This document shows positions 27,601 to 39,600 of a stretch of DNA of 64,000 bases, one piece after another. The stretch's first letter is position 1. Every line of letters begins with the position of its first letter. The stretch comes from Eudromia elegans (taxonomy: Eukaryota > Chordata > Aves > Tinamiformes > Tinamidae). Made by a program: the position numbers and the translations under genes. A model generated the notes under the pieces. That model had not been told where the DNA came from. It searched no databases and saw only the letters and a program-made list of their open reading frames with translations. The stretch covers positions 810,825 to 874,824 of the forward strand of contig PTEX01000192.1 of the NCBI GenBank assembly GCA_003342815.1. The letters run 5' to 3'.

Positions 27601-30600
27601 AATTCAGCAGGTGCAAGTTTTCCATGTGGACAAGGCTCAAGTTCTATTGAAAATCAATGGGCTCAGGGATTTCTGAAAATTTTCCCTGTATAAGGGAATA
27701 TAAAATTCTGTAACACTGGGGTAAATGACTACACAAAGTACTGGTCAATGCCAAGTCAGGCCATCTGACTAATTCTGAAAAAAATGTTTTCTATCTCCCT
27801 TTTCACATCCAGCTTCTTTTTTCTTTTTTCTTTTTTTTTTTTCAGATAACAGAGTTAAAATGATGTCAGAATCCCGTTTTCATCTGGGAAAGATTAGGGA
27901 TAGAGAGAAATTGAAATGGCTCTTGGCAAAACTGTCAAGAACAGGAAGCAGTGCAGTTGTATAATCCATTCACCTTTATGCTGCTGACGGATATAATAAG
28001 AAAATGTTTTTCATTCATCCTACAAAAAAAAAGCCAGAGCTATTTATGCATATATATGCAGAAGGCATGGTGTGATTTGGCATAAATGCTTTAATCGCAT
28101 GCATTTCAGATGTAACCTACTTGTAGCTCCACAGCTGGGAATGTAAGACATCTATCTCAGATGCAGGGTGATAATAAGAGTCATGAATCTTCGCTCCGGG
28201 TCCTGCAGCACTTTGCAGGCAAGGGGCTTGATTTTGCCTGGGCATTCATGCAAAGCTTTCAATAGAGGCAAAAGCAATTCCACGTGCAAAAGAGCACACT
28301 GCATTACACAAAACCAGCCACTTCTGGGGAAGGAAGCAGTGTGACTTGAGCCACAGCCTTGTAGCTGTAGGATTTTTCCCCAAAAACACCTGAGACTGAA
28401 TAAGATAAATATTCACAGAAAATGCCATGACATCATTAGCATCCCACAACTACAGAGGATACGTAGACTACCCTGCAAAATCCGTGTGGATTTATCATGC
28501 TTTTAAAGGAGAGCACAAAGGCCTGTGTTGCTCTAGCACCTCACAAAACACAGCACATGAGCAGCAATAAGAATGTGTAGCAGTTTGTGAGATGTGGAAT
28601 AGGCAGAAAGTCAAAAAAATAAGAAACAGTGCCCAAGCGTAAATGAAGCATCATTCTGCTTGCTTATAAAAACTATTTTCCTTCCTGTTTCAACACTGAA
28701 AGGAATATCCCAAGCTTTAAATTGTGGTGCTAACCAGATGAAAAGTAGCTTTGTTGTAATGAATTTTGCTGAATTGCAGAGGTAGGTGTACATGCACATG
28801 ATTATAATTGCTGAGGGATATAATGGGAATATTTGCAGCATCGTTTAGGCAAAATCACTTTCAAAAATATATCTTCAAAATAGCATTTTTCCTGAAAAAC
28901 TCAAACAGGAAAAATATCTAAAAAGGTCTGGAAATAAAATCTAGAATCTTAGATACCACCTAGGAATATTCAGAAAATTACTAGAGAGGCTGCACAACTC
29001 CCCTCAGAAGCTGATTCATCTAAATTCTGTCATTAACTTCACTAGAATTTGATATGGCCACATTTACAAAGATGGATCACATTTAAAGACAGAAAATACA
29101 TTTTGTTTTCCAGATTTTCAGGTTTTGATAAATGTCTTAGCTTTACAAACATTCACAGAGAAGTATTTTTGATTGAAATTTGTGAGTATAAAAATCAGGA
29201 TATTCATATTTTTGAATGAAGCCTGGTTGAATTTAGTGCTACAAAATGAAGTTCATATACAGTGAAAACCTTTAGCATTAATTACTCCTGAATGTTTGTG
29301 AGTACCCAAAATCCTGACATAAAAGCTGTAATTTCTATGCAAAGTAGATAGGATGATTGAGTTATAATTAAAATGGTAATTATACCCTTAATGCTCTGTA
29401 TTTGACTTTTCAAAAAATGTTATGCTCCAAGAAAAGCTATTTAAAGATCAGAGAAAAATGTTTGAAAAATGAATGTATTCAAGACATTCTAGATCTTTTA
29501 AAATCCAGTTATTGATTTTTACATGCTTTCATGTGTAGTCTGAAACATTTTCTTCATTTATTTTGGTCGATGGAAATAATAAAAAATCATTGGAACGTGA
29601 AAAGCTTAAACGAATGCAATATTCTCCACGTTGATATTTAACACGATAAATATTTGAAATGGTGGAGGCGAAAGCATTCACTTGCTGACTAAAAGCCTGG
29701 CCTACATCTCTTAAACAGGTAACGCCGGGGAAGGAGCCAGGGGCAATTAAGCAGCCCTGTCGCCCCCTTCCCTGTCTCTCCATGTGTCATGCCATGCTCT
29801 GCACAGTATAAATGCGACATTTCCTTTGATCCCTCATTGACTCTTTAGCATTAAAAAGAGAACACCTAAAGCTATACGTCAAATGTCAAAAGTGGCAGCC
29901 TGCTGGAGCCACGTCACTGTCTCATGATGTATGGCTTGCCGTGCCGGAGTGGCACCCGGGATGCTCTGTGCTCCCTCGGCCACGGTGTGTGCCCAGAGCG
30001 CCGGGAAATGAACGGGAGAATCGTGTACATTTGGTGAGACATATCCACATTACCGAGAGAGAGGAGTGCACAGCATAACAGTGCTGTTTCCAAACCAGCA
30101 GCAAGCTTCTCTTTTTAATTTTCAATGCTTGCAAACTGCTGTCCATGCAATTAATACATTCCAAAGACAGGTAGGAGTGTGTAGTCGCCTCGGAGGTGGT
30201 ACCGTCGTCCTTCCTGCTGTTCATGTCAATGCCAAAGCCAAAATATGTCCAGCAAACTGGGAGAACGTGCAGCAAAATCAATGAAGTTGTGCAGTGTTTG
30301 ATGCCTGCTTTTTGCAGCACCTACAAAAGAAAAAATAACCTTGTTTCCATCAATCTTCTTAAATCTGTGTATCCATCACTTACCCTAGATATCTTGACTT
30401 TTTCTTCTTCACAGACAGATACAGTTGGAAGTATTTTCCAATTTCCCACAAAGAGCATGATCTTAAGGAGCTTAAATTATGTAAAATATATAAAGGTATT
30501 GAGAAGGGGCCCCTGCTGCGAGTTGCGGTGTGGCAGGTCATGTCCCCCTCTCATCTGAGGGGCTGGAAATGCCAGCAGGAAAGAGAAATACAAAATCATG

Positions 30601-30804
30601 CCTGATGGGCACGGGGGAAAGGAGTTAGCGTGTGATAACCAGATAAACCTTGGGGAAGAGCAGCTGGGCGTGGAGATTCAGAAGAAAGAAAAAAGCCAGA
30701 AGGAGTGAAAAAGAAAGGGGAAACAAGCAAATATTGCATGAGAAAGAAACAGGAAAAAATGGAAAAATCTGAAAGGAAAGAGTATCAGAGCTATTCCCTA
30801 ATGG

Positions 30805-30838
30805 TTTTTCTTTTTTTCTTTTTTTTTTTTTTTTTTTT
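30805..30838 (+). repeat. Poly(T) tract
   Basis: Thirty-four bases that are T except for two C interruptions. No convincing SINE or processed-transcript body was seen next to it on either side. Confidence 0.9.
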
Positions 30839-33288
30839 GCCAGAAGTATATCCCTTGTTTATTATGGTGGTTTATAGTCTGTCTTCCTTCCATAACTGAG
30901 CACTGCTATTTGCAATCCCCCTGCAGTAAGTTCTGAGTGACTGATTTTTAGTCATTGAGAGCTTTAGAAATAGTACTAGTTAGCGAAAGACATGCTATGG
31001 GCGTATATCAATGCCAGTTGGCCAGAAAAAAATGTGTTGGTAGGCAGCGCTGAGAGCCATTAGCTATTTCTACAGATGTAGTTTGAAATTAAATGCACAA
31101 GCAAATTTTTACAAAAGCTTTGCATAAAATGATGCACTTGTGAAATAGCAGAAATGCTGCAGTTTTAAAGGCACAGGAAGTCCAACTCAAAACCTCCTCA
31201 AGTAAAAATAAAGTGTTTTCCTACTTTTCTCCAAGGTTTGTCTCAGATTCTTCCTATATTCTTTTGATATTCTTTCTATATGCCACATATCTATACTGAG
31301 CCAGGAAGGATTTCTAGAGTAGAAAAGGAAGAAAGTAACTTCAAAAATTAGCAGTTAGAGCAGAATTAGAAATTATGAGGGAGAAGGTAAATGTTTAATA
31401 ATAAAGTGTATTGGACCAGTGTCGCAACCATTTTCAACCAGTCATTGAAATGAAGCTCATCCCATCCATGTTGACTGATCCGTGTTCCTCTGCCAAAACT
31501 GACATGAAAATGTAACAGTTATTAATAATCCATTCTTTCACCTTCCTCTTTTTGTGCTAGTCCACTTCTTTGAGCTGGATTCTATGTCACAGGTTTTCTA
31601 ATCTAAATTTTTTGAAGTAGATTGTGTTGTGCTCCCTTTGAGTGACTGCCATTTTCTCAAGAGGTTATTTCAAATAATCTTTGGGGTCTGTGAGGTGGAC
31701 ATTCCCATATACTTGCCCTTTCTATGAAGGGCAATAACACCCATTAGGTGAGTCTCATACTCCCTTAGTCTGCTACTCCCTTATTCTGCACTTTGCAGAA
31801 TAATTTTTCCAAAGAAAATGGTGCAAGCTACAAAAGCTTTTTTTTTCAAAGTTTAAACCTTGCATTTGCTAAAGAAACCATCAGATATGTGATACGAGGC
31901 ATAGATACCAGCAGAAACAATCACCGAGATGTATTGGATTGAAAGTGTCAACTAAAAAGTCTGCTCAGCCACCTTACTATATATAAAATTGTAATATACA
32001 ATTTGGCATGACGTGCATATATAAAAAGCACATGACAAAATGCAGCAGCACTATATCATTTTAGCCACTATGAGTATGACTTTTGCACCCTGTTTGTTTT
32101 CCAGGTCACAAGGTCAACAATAATTTCATTAGTTACAGAAAAATATTTTTAGTGCATTCCAAGGGCACTGTTCAGCACACAGGACTCCAATTATTGGCAG
32201 TGAAAATTAGGGCTTTCAATAGGATCTGGTCATTTCAGTACAGTACAAAAGTATAACAATGTAATGACTATTGTAGAGTTAAACAGAATTTATGAAAGGG
32301 ATTTTACTCCATTTTTTGGTATAAAGAAATCACTTGAATCTGAAAACCTGCTACTGGTACCTACTTGCTAGTACTTGAGTACCAAAACTGATGAAGGACA
32401 AGTTATTTTAATCTACTGTTGAGGGACAGAGAAGTGAAATATTCATTTATGAGAAGAGGTGGTCAAAATACATCCATTACTTAGGAGCCTTCCATGATTA
32501 ATGTAGCTTAACCAATGAAATGAAGGTAGCAACAGAATGCTCGCCTAGAAGCAACAACTCAAAACATGAAAGAAAAAGCAGAGAGTGCTCAGTTTCCTAA
32601 ATCCACCCCTCTTAAAGTAGCCTCTCTTGGAGTAGTTGATGACCTGGAGAACATCACACTTTTTTATAAGGACATCCTGCCTTTAAGACCTAAGACACAT
32701 TGTCATTGACATAGATCTGTTCTGGCACTCCAAGCCTTTTTGCCCAATGTGCTCATTAGTATTATCCAAGGAAGAAAAAAATAATCCAAAAAAAAAAAGA
32801 AAAAAGGTATATCATAACATTGCTTCCTTTCATGGAGCAATCTTAGCACAACATCTCTTGATTACCCATGGCAATGGAGGGGGTGGTACCCCAGAACACA
32901 GATAGGACAGGTTAGCATACAGACTCACATGCAGATTAGATAAGGAAGAGGAAATTAAAGGAGGAAGATGAGGGTTGTGTTGACTGCCGAGGACAGAGGT
33001 CGATAAGTTAAAACAGTGTAACCTGACCATGTCTTACCCACCCATTTGGGCACATAGACTTCTCAAAGCACAAGTGGGAAGTGATACAAAACCATCCAAG
33101 AGAAGGAAGTGGCTCAGCGGACATCAGTGACAGTTTGAAGGAGTAGAGTTTCCATGAAAGGCTGTTCTGGCACTTTGACACGAGTGCCATAAAGCCACAT
33201 TTCCCAGCTCTGTGACCTTGAAGGATGCTGTCTGCATTGCTAAAATGAAAATGTGCTCATTTTAGCTGTCACCACTGTATGGGCAAAG

Positions 33289-33308
33289 TATTATTATTAT
33301 TATTATTG
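33289..33308 (+). repeat. (TTA)n short microsatellite
   Basis: About six consecutive TTA/ATT units after CAAAG. Confidence 0.85.
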
Positions 33309-34291
33309 CATTACTTTAGAGCTAACAATGTTAAAATGAAGTAGATCACCACCATTTTCCTGCCACAGAATATGACGGCTTTTTTTCCTCCCTCCTCTTC
33401 AGTCTCTCTAAAAAAAAAAGAATCAATTTTGTTTCTAAATAGACCCAAAACTTGTTGTGTGAGTCAGAATAGCAGTGCTCAGCCTTGGCAAGGCAACTCA
33501 GTAGTTTTAATGTTTTGTCACTTGTAATCAATGAGAGCAAGTCTGATGTTTTCAGATTCCTGTCTGAGCTTTCCTTCTATTTACTCTCTGAAGAACACTA
33601 CCTATTTGCAGCAGGAAACTACTGCTATAATTCTGCTGCAATGAGGAAAGAACAAATCACCAGCAAGGCAGCCTGAGCGCACACAGCACGCATGGCGTCT
33701 TGCGTACACACTCCTTTTCATACACTATTTGCCCATCCACTCTGAAAAGAAAAAGGAAAACCCAGAAACCCCTGCTAGAGGAGCCTTTGCCAACCTGCTC
33801 CTCACCTAGATTAATTACCTGGCAAAGGCGAGAGCACAGTTGTCAGCACAGACCTGAAGAGTCCTGCATCTATGGGAAGCAAAACAGAAGACATTCTGGG
33901 GGTCTTCTGTGCACCAGGTTTCTTTTTTCTCCCTTTCTTCTCTTTGAAGATGCTTCCCCGCTGCTGTCATCACTTAGTTCCCCTGCAGTCTTGCTGAGCC
34001 TCTCTGCTCATGGCACAGTTTGTCCCCTGTTGAGACCATCTCTGTGCAGATGTTGAGCAAAGAGCTACCAGCCGTGTGGCCACGCCACCATCACAGCAAC
34101 AGTAACATTAACGAGGTCACTGCTCTGCCAACTAAGGACTGCAGCAATTAGCTCTGATTTGACTAGGTGGTGGCTAAAATGGCAGTACTTGCATGACTTT
34201 TGCATCTTTACAAACTCTTCCTTACGAATTCACAACTGCACTACAAGCCAAGCTATTATAAGAGCTAGTAAGGTGCCTTGAGCCTCCCATG

Positions 34292-34430
34292 GAGAATCAT
34301 AGCATCATCATTTCATTATGGCTAGAAAAGGCCTTCAAGATCATCAAGCCCAATGATAAGCCCATCACCGTCATGCCTGTTAAACCATGTCCTTAAGTAC
34401 CTCATCTATACATTAAAGAACTTGCACATC
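34292..34430 (-). mobile_element. CR1 LINE 3'-end fragment
   Basis: On the + strand it reads GAGAATCATAGCATCATCAT, then AAAGGCCTTCAAGATCATCA, CATGCCTGTTAAACCATGTC and CTTAAGTACCTCATCTA. This is the reverse complement of a CR1 3' UTR, whose terminal repeat on the element's own strand is ATTCTATG-like. Similarity fades after about 34430, where a different old repeat begins. Confidence 0.82.
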
Positions 34431-34449
34431 TGCTTTTACCAGAATTGTT

Positions 34450-34580
34450 CCCATTTCACAACTTGGAAAATGAGGTGTAGGCAGGTGAAGTGCTTGGTTG
34501 GCATCAGGTTATCCAAAAACACAGGCAGAAATTCAGCTCAAACTCCTGAGTCTTGATCCACCTGCCTGCCCTGCCCACCA
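34450..34580 (-). mobile_element. MIR/CORE-SINE-like remnant
   Basis: This is a diverged match, in reverse orientation, to the MIR-type region containing the CATTTTACAGATGAGGAAAC block, followed by the segment around GCAGAAATTCAGCTCAAACT and CCTGAGTCTTGATCC, which resembles the conserved core that normally reads as no-GTCACACAGC then GGATTCGAACCC. It directly abuts the CR1 fragment on its left. Old repeats of this type are widespread in amniotes, so the assignment is tentative. Confidence 0.5.
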
Positions 34581-36650
34581 GATTCACAGGACTGTTGCTC
34601 TTTTCTGTTGGTTTAATCACGATGAAAATAGAGCTAGAAGTTGCTGCAGTTTTAAACCTTAATACAGACCTGGGAACAGTCCTGATCCAGGAGCTGAAAC
34701 ATCTGTAATGTGGACAAGGGCAGCGTATAGTTTGCAGTGACTGAGTAAATCACGGTTTCCCCTGGAGCGGCCTGAACTTCTACTCTTTCCATTACACCTC
34801 CACAGTTGTTTGCAAAGCCCTTCTCCACCCAGGGGGAGTTTTCAGTCAGAAGCATGTAGAAATCCTCAGATTAATTTGATGTGTTGGGGGGGAAGCAGGG
34901 AGATTTAAGTGGGGTGTTTTTGTTTGTTTGTGTTCATTTTTCCCCTCCGAGCTGCCTTTCATTGTGCATTTACTAGTTCTGCAAGACAACACCCTGCTGA
35001 CACTTAGAGAAGCATCAGTGAATAAAGTCTGTTGTACAGGCTGCAAAGCCATCTGGACTTTCTACTGAAAAGGTTGGACATGGTTTTAGGCAAGATTTTA
35101 TCACATCTGAAAAAAAAAAGATCTGCACACAGTACCTCTTCCAAGGTTGATGTCAGATATTTTTTTCTTTTGTCAGTTGCAAAACAAAAAAATTGACAAA
35201 CAGTTGGAGGGCAGAAAGGAGGGAGATATAAATCTCCAGAGGGAGCTTTGTCAAAGGTAGTGGAGTATAAACAAAAAATAAATTAGTTCTGGTGTTATCA
35301 GAAACTGGACAGGCTTCGATTTGTCTAACAGTTTGTCTTGGATTCCAGCCCCATCTAGAATGTGGGACCAAGCACAGATTCACTCAACAAAAAAGGGATA
35401 TATTTTTCCTCCAAAAGGCAGAAACAGTTAAAAATATAATCACATGGGGAAAGGATGAAGAGATATCAGAAGACACACGTGCCATGGAGACAGACTTGAT
35501 TTTTTCAGTCTTCTTTTGATTACCATTTTCAGGGGATCCAGTTGGCATGCTTTCCATGCTTTCCATGTTACTCAGCTCCTGAATGCAGGAATTTTGTGTA
35601 GGACACGTGCCACACAACACCCCAGCTTGTGGCAGGACAGTTTTGGTCAAAGAACACTGTATGTCGGCTTTGTCCTCCCCTTGTCTCCTCTCCTTGCTGA
35701 GGAGCCTTATGAAGGTAGAGGGGAGAGCAACTTACTGCGTGTCATTTACCGGGTGCCCTTCATGTTAGGTACATCCTAGCAAGTGAGCTAACACCCAGCA
35801 ATTGCCTCAAAAACACACTTTGGTGACACAGTTTCATATATTCTGAAAGCACTGGGATGACTGGTTACTTCTCTCTGGATTTGCTGTTTGAATTTGTGAA
35901 GATTCTTGGATTACTCCATGACTGGACAGGAGAGTTTGGGTATGTGATGCCAGACATCATAGAGATCCTTAGAGGTGTCACTCAGAGGTATGGTACAACG
36001 ATAAAATAAATTTATTCATCTTGGTATTATGCTATTTTGGTTTAAGGGAAGAATTTCACACTTTATATCCTGCCTTTGATACTTGCCTGAGCAAAATTTT
36101 AAAACTATTTATCTATGACTGTAATAATCAATCATAGGGGAGTAAATATATCTGACATGGATTTTATAAGCTTTGGTCTATTTGCAGGTAAGCTATTTTG
36201 AAGGTTCTGGATAAGCTGCGCCATATAAATAGAAATGATTTTTTATTAATATTTAATTACATGGTTTATCCATTTATTCTTTTTTTTCCCAAGAAGTTTT
36301 TCTTTTGCAGAATAGAGTGAATAATTCACTCAAAGCAACTTTCCTAGGATGAACAAGTTTTTTTGAACATTTTATTTGCAGTAAGAAATCTCAGGAACTG
36401 GTGAAATCCGTAACATTGCACTCCTGTTTGGCCAGGTTTCTCCACCACTCCCGCACATGTGGTCACAAGGAAAGGTCATCCTGCAAAGCACAACCCACTC
36501 GATGTAGCTCCAACATCTCCTGCCTCGAGCTCAGTCATTCCCCAGGGCACAGGCTGATAAAGAAAAAGCCTGAGATGCAGCATTTTTTCCAGAAAATGGG
36601 ATTAAAAAGGCCATTCCCAAATTGTCCTTCTTCCCCATAGATAGTTGTGA

Positions 36651-36668
36651 TTTTTTTTTTTTTTTTTT
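36651..36668 (+). repeat. Poly(T) tract
   Basis: Eighteen consecutive T; no associated retroposon body recognised. Confidence 0.9.
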
Positions 36669-39600
36669 GGTCTGGAGATAGAAATGAGGGTGATGAGAAA
36701 GAGATATATGATTTTTAGAGTTTGGACTCCCAGCAGTGCTGAATTTTCAGCCTCAGATGCAAGTTCTCCAAAGACATAAAACAGTAATTCTCTGTATTAA
36801 TTTCAGCAGCGTTGTGTTGGTTACAGGACATCTGTTCAAGAAGGACAGCAAATCAGTAGAGGGCTGGGTTCAGCCCTCAGGGCTATACACACCCTCCGGT
36901 CCCAAACGGACATAGCAGGAGTTCAGCAGAGATCGTGTTTCTGCTGGTACTGGCACAGATTTCCCTTAGATGATGACCGAGAACCATCTTTGCTAAAGGT
37001 CCATTTAAGGGGAAGAGCAGAGAATGGCTGAGGTAACCCAAAATGCAAATTGCTTGAATACTTTTCCAACCAAGAGAAAGGTCATTAGCAGGGTTACAGC
37101 TGGATTTCTAGAGTCATTACAGCAAACACCACCAAGATCTTTAGAAATAGGGAAGAAAAATCCCCACGTTTGTATAGCAATTGCCCCGTGGTGCATTCTG
37201 TGCCTTGCTCTGCTGTGACTCAGAAAGTCGCATCTCGCCGTGCCTTGCTGGGATCAGCAGTTCAGAATAGATTAAATTTGTTTTGGGCCCTGCCTGCACC
37301 CTGCTTTATCTAACAAAGCATATGTGTGATGGGGAAGGCTCTTAATAGCTCAGCGCCTTAATGAGAGCCATAAACAGGCAGGCGGAGGGTTTCAGAGCAG
37401 CGCTCGAGGGAATCGAGCAAGTCCCGCTCTCTCCTGGCTCGCAGCGCTAGCCCAAGGGCTGCTAACGAGGCCGGTGGCCACAGCAGTGGACCTCAAACCG
37501 CCCCGGGTCCCGTACGCGGCCAGGGCTGGTTTGCAGAGGATATTCATTGTGAAGCTCCTCAGAAATGCAAATAGGAAACCAAAAGGACGTTTTGGGGAAA
37601 AGCATTGATTTTATTAAAGAGATACAGCTCAGAATATGTATCTAAAATCTAATTTTTTTTTATAGAGTGCATGAAAGCCTCTGTACAGAGTTAGCCATTC
37701 CCAAGCGCCCGTCGCTTCATAGAGCTTTTATCTAGTTAAAGGAAACTCATTCGTGCTAATTTAATATTTGTAGTGTACAACAGCTTGACACCTGAGGCTT
37801 GTCCTAAAGCAGGCCCAGCACTGCAAAGTGAGCACTACTTTATTGTTGTGAATTATTCAGCACTCGCAGCCAACCTCATATGTGTCTCTGTAGGAAGGAG
37901 GCTTTGGGGTTAAGGATCAGTAAAGCAAAATAAAAAGCCAAACAAACAGCCCCTCCTCTCTGGCATTTGCTAGCAGGTGCAGCCTCGACTTCAGGAATGA
38001 TTCTGCAAAATTGGTAGGGACATTCTTCACTGCTGAAGCAATAAATGCAAACCTGCACATGGAAGCAGCAGAAGCTCTGAGACTAAACCCGGTCTCCTTT
38101 AGGGAACAACCGCGCCTGACGGGTGGAAAAGCTTGTTTCCTCCAAATTCATTGGAATGGTACTTGTTGTTAGCATCTTTTCTAGAGCAAGAAGAACACAA
38201 GTGGCAATGAATCAACCTCAAATAGAGGGGCTCATCTGTTAGCATCCTAACATTAACGCACTAATGTGAATTTAAAGATTCTAATTAAACCTACATACAA
38301 AATGTTTTACTACCAAATAGGAAAGTCGTGCTTTTTGGAGGAGCTGGGGCATTCGGATTTGACAGTATTTCCTTTTTCTCTAATATGCTTATTTTATGTT
38401 TTCTATTTTCTTTCAGTGACTCCAGGGGTTTCTGAAACAAATAAAAAGATAGATTATATTAAGTTTGATTGATTTCCTATAGTCAAGGGATATACTGAAA
38501 AAACAGACCGTTTTTCCCTTGAGCTCTTAGAATAAATTCATGTTTGATCTTTGTATTTCCTATTCTTGCTGCAAAATATCTTTTTAGATATTTAACATTG
38601 GTGAGTCTCATCTATAGCAACACAGAGCCGTATCAATTACAGCAGAACTCACACTATAGTTAACAGTTTCCAAACATCTCCAAATGCCCCTCAAAGGTTA
38701 GAATTTTATCCTCATTTCAAATATGACATTTGTTGCTTGCCAGAAATAGGCATCTTTTTCTAGCAAAATTTTTTAAAAATTATGAAAAAATTATGCAAAT
38801 TTTTGCACAGTTCCTCTTTGCCAGGCTAGATCAAAAATATCCCTAAAGATATTTAAAATGAATTTACTGGGAGTCCTTTGTGTTCTCAAGTGCAAAGAAT
38901 CAAGTCTGAGATGCAGTGAAGGACATTTTGCTTGCACTTCACTCCTCAAGAAACATCCAAGTGTGAAGTCCTTGGCAATCTCTAAATGTTGCTGGATATA
39001 TGATCTATTCATATAAATGTGATAAACCTTTTTTAAGCAAACATCAGATCCATTAGAATATATAAAATTCAAAGACAAGAGTGGTAAAACTCCTAGCAGA
39101 GGTTCATCAAAGATGATTTTAATTATCCCTCCCATTCCATCCTTGTCCCATCTTAATTTCTCCATGCACATTGTATCCCCCCAATCCCAGGCAGCAGAAT
39201 GCCTTTTGTTTTCATAAAGACCTTGGGTTACTGAGAAACCCAAAAATCAAATGAATCGCAGAAGGATTTTCTACCCTGACTGCCCCACTGTGATCTGTCA
39301 GAGCATCTTGTCATTATTCCGTCCGCCACACAGGGACTGCCTCAAAATCAGGCTGCAAACAGAAACCAGCAGTGTTGAAACCTAGCAGATGATCACTAAT
39401 GCCGTAAATAATGATGTGGAGGCAAAAAATGTTCTGTGGGGCCTGCAAAATTAGCAGAGTAATCAGTCTCCAGCAGGGCTGAAGGGAATGAGGAGGAGGA
39501 AAGGGAAGCAGGCAGCTAATGAGGCCGGGAGCCCATCGCACAGTCCAGCCGAGGCGGCCAAGTCAGCTGAGGTCAGCCGAGCCCGTGGCGAGTCTTTCCA

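Noticed and set aside
27815-27845. Long poly(T) tract ending in TTCAG, an excellent-looking splice acceptor
   Set aside because: No recognisable coding sequence or matching donor follows; cryptic acceptors of this kind are common in introns.
38791-39243. 150-codon minus-strand open frame
   Set aside because: No recognisable domain, low-complexity AT-rich composition, no splice or promoter context; frames of this length are expected by chance in 64 kb read six ways.
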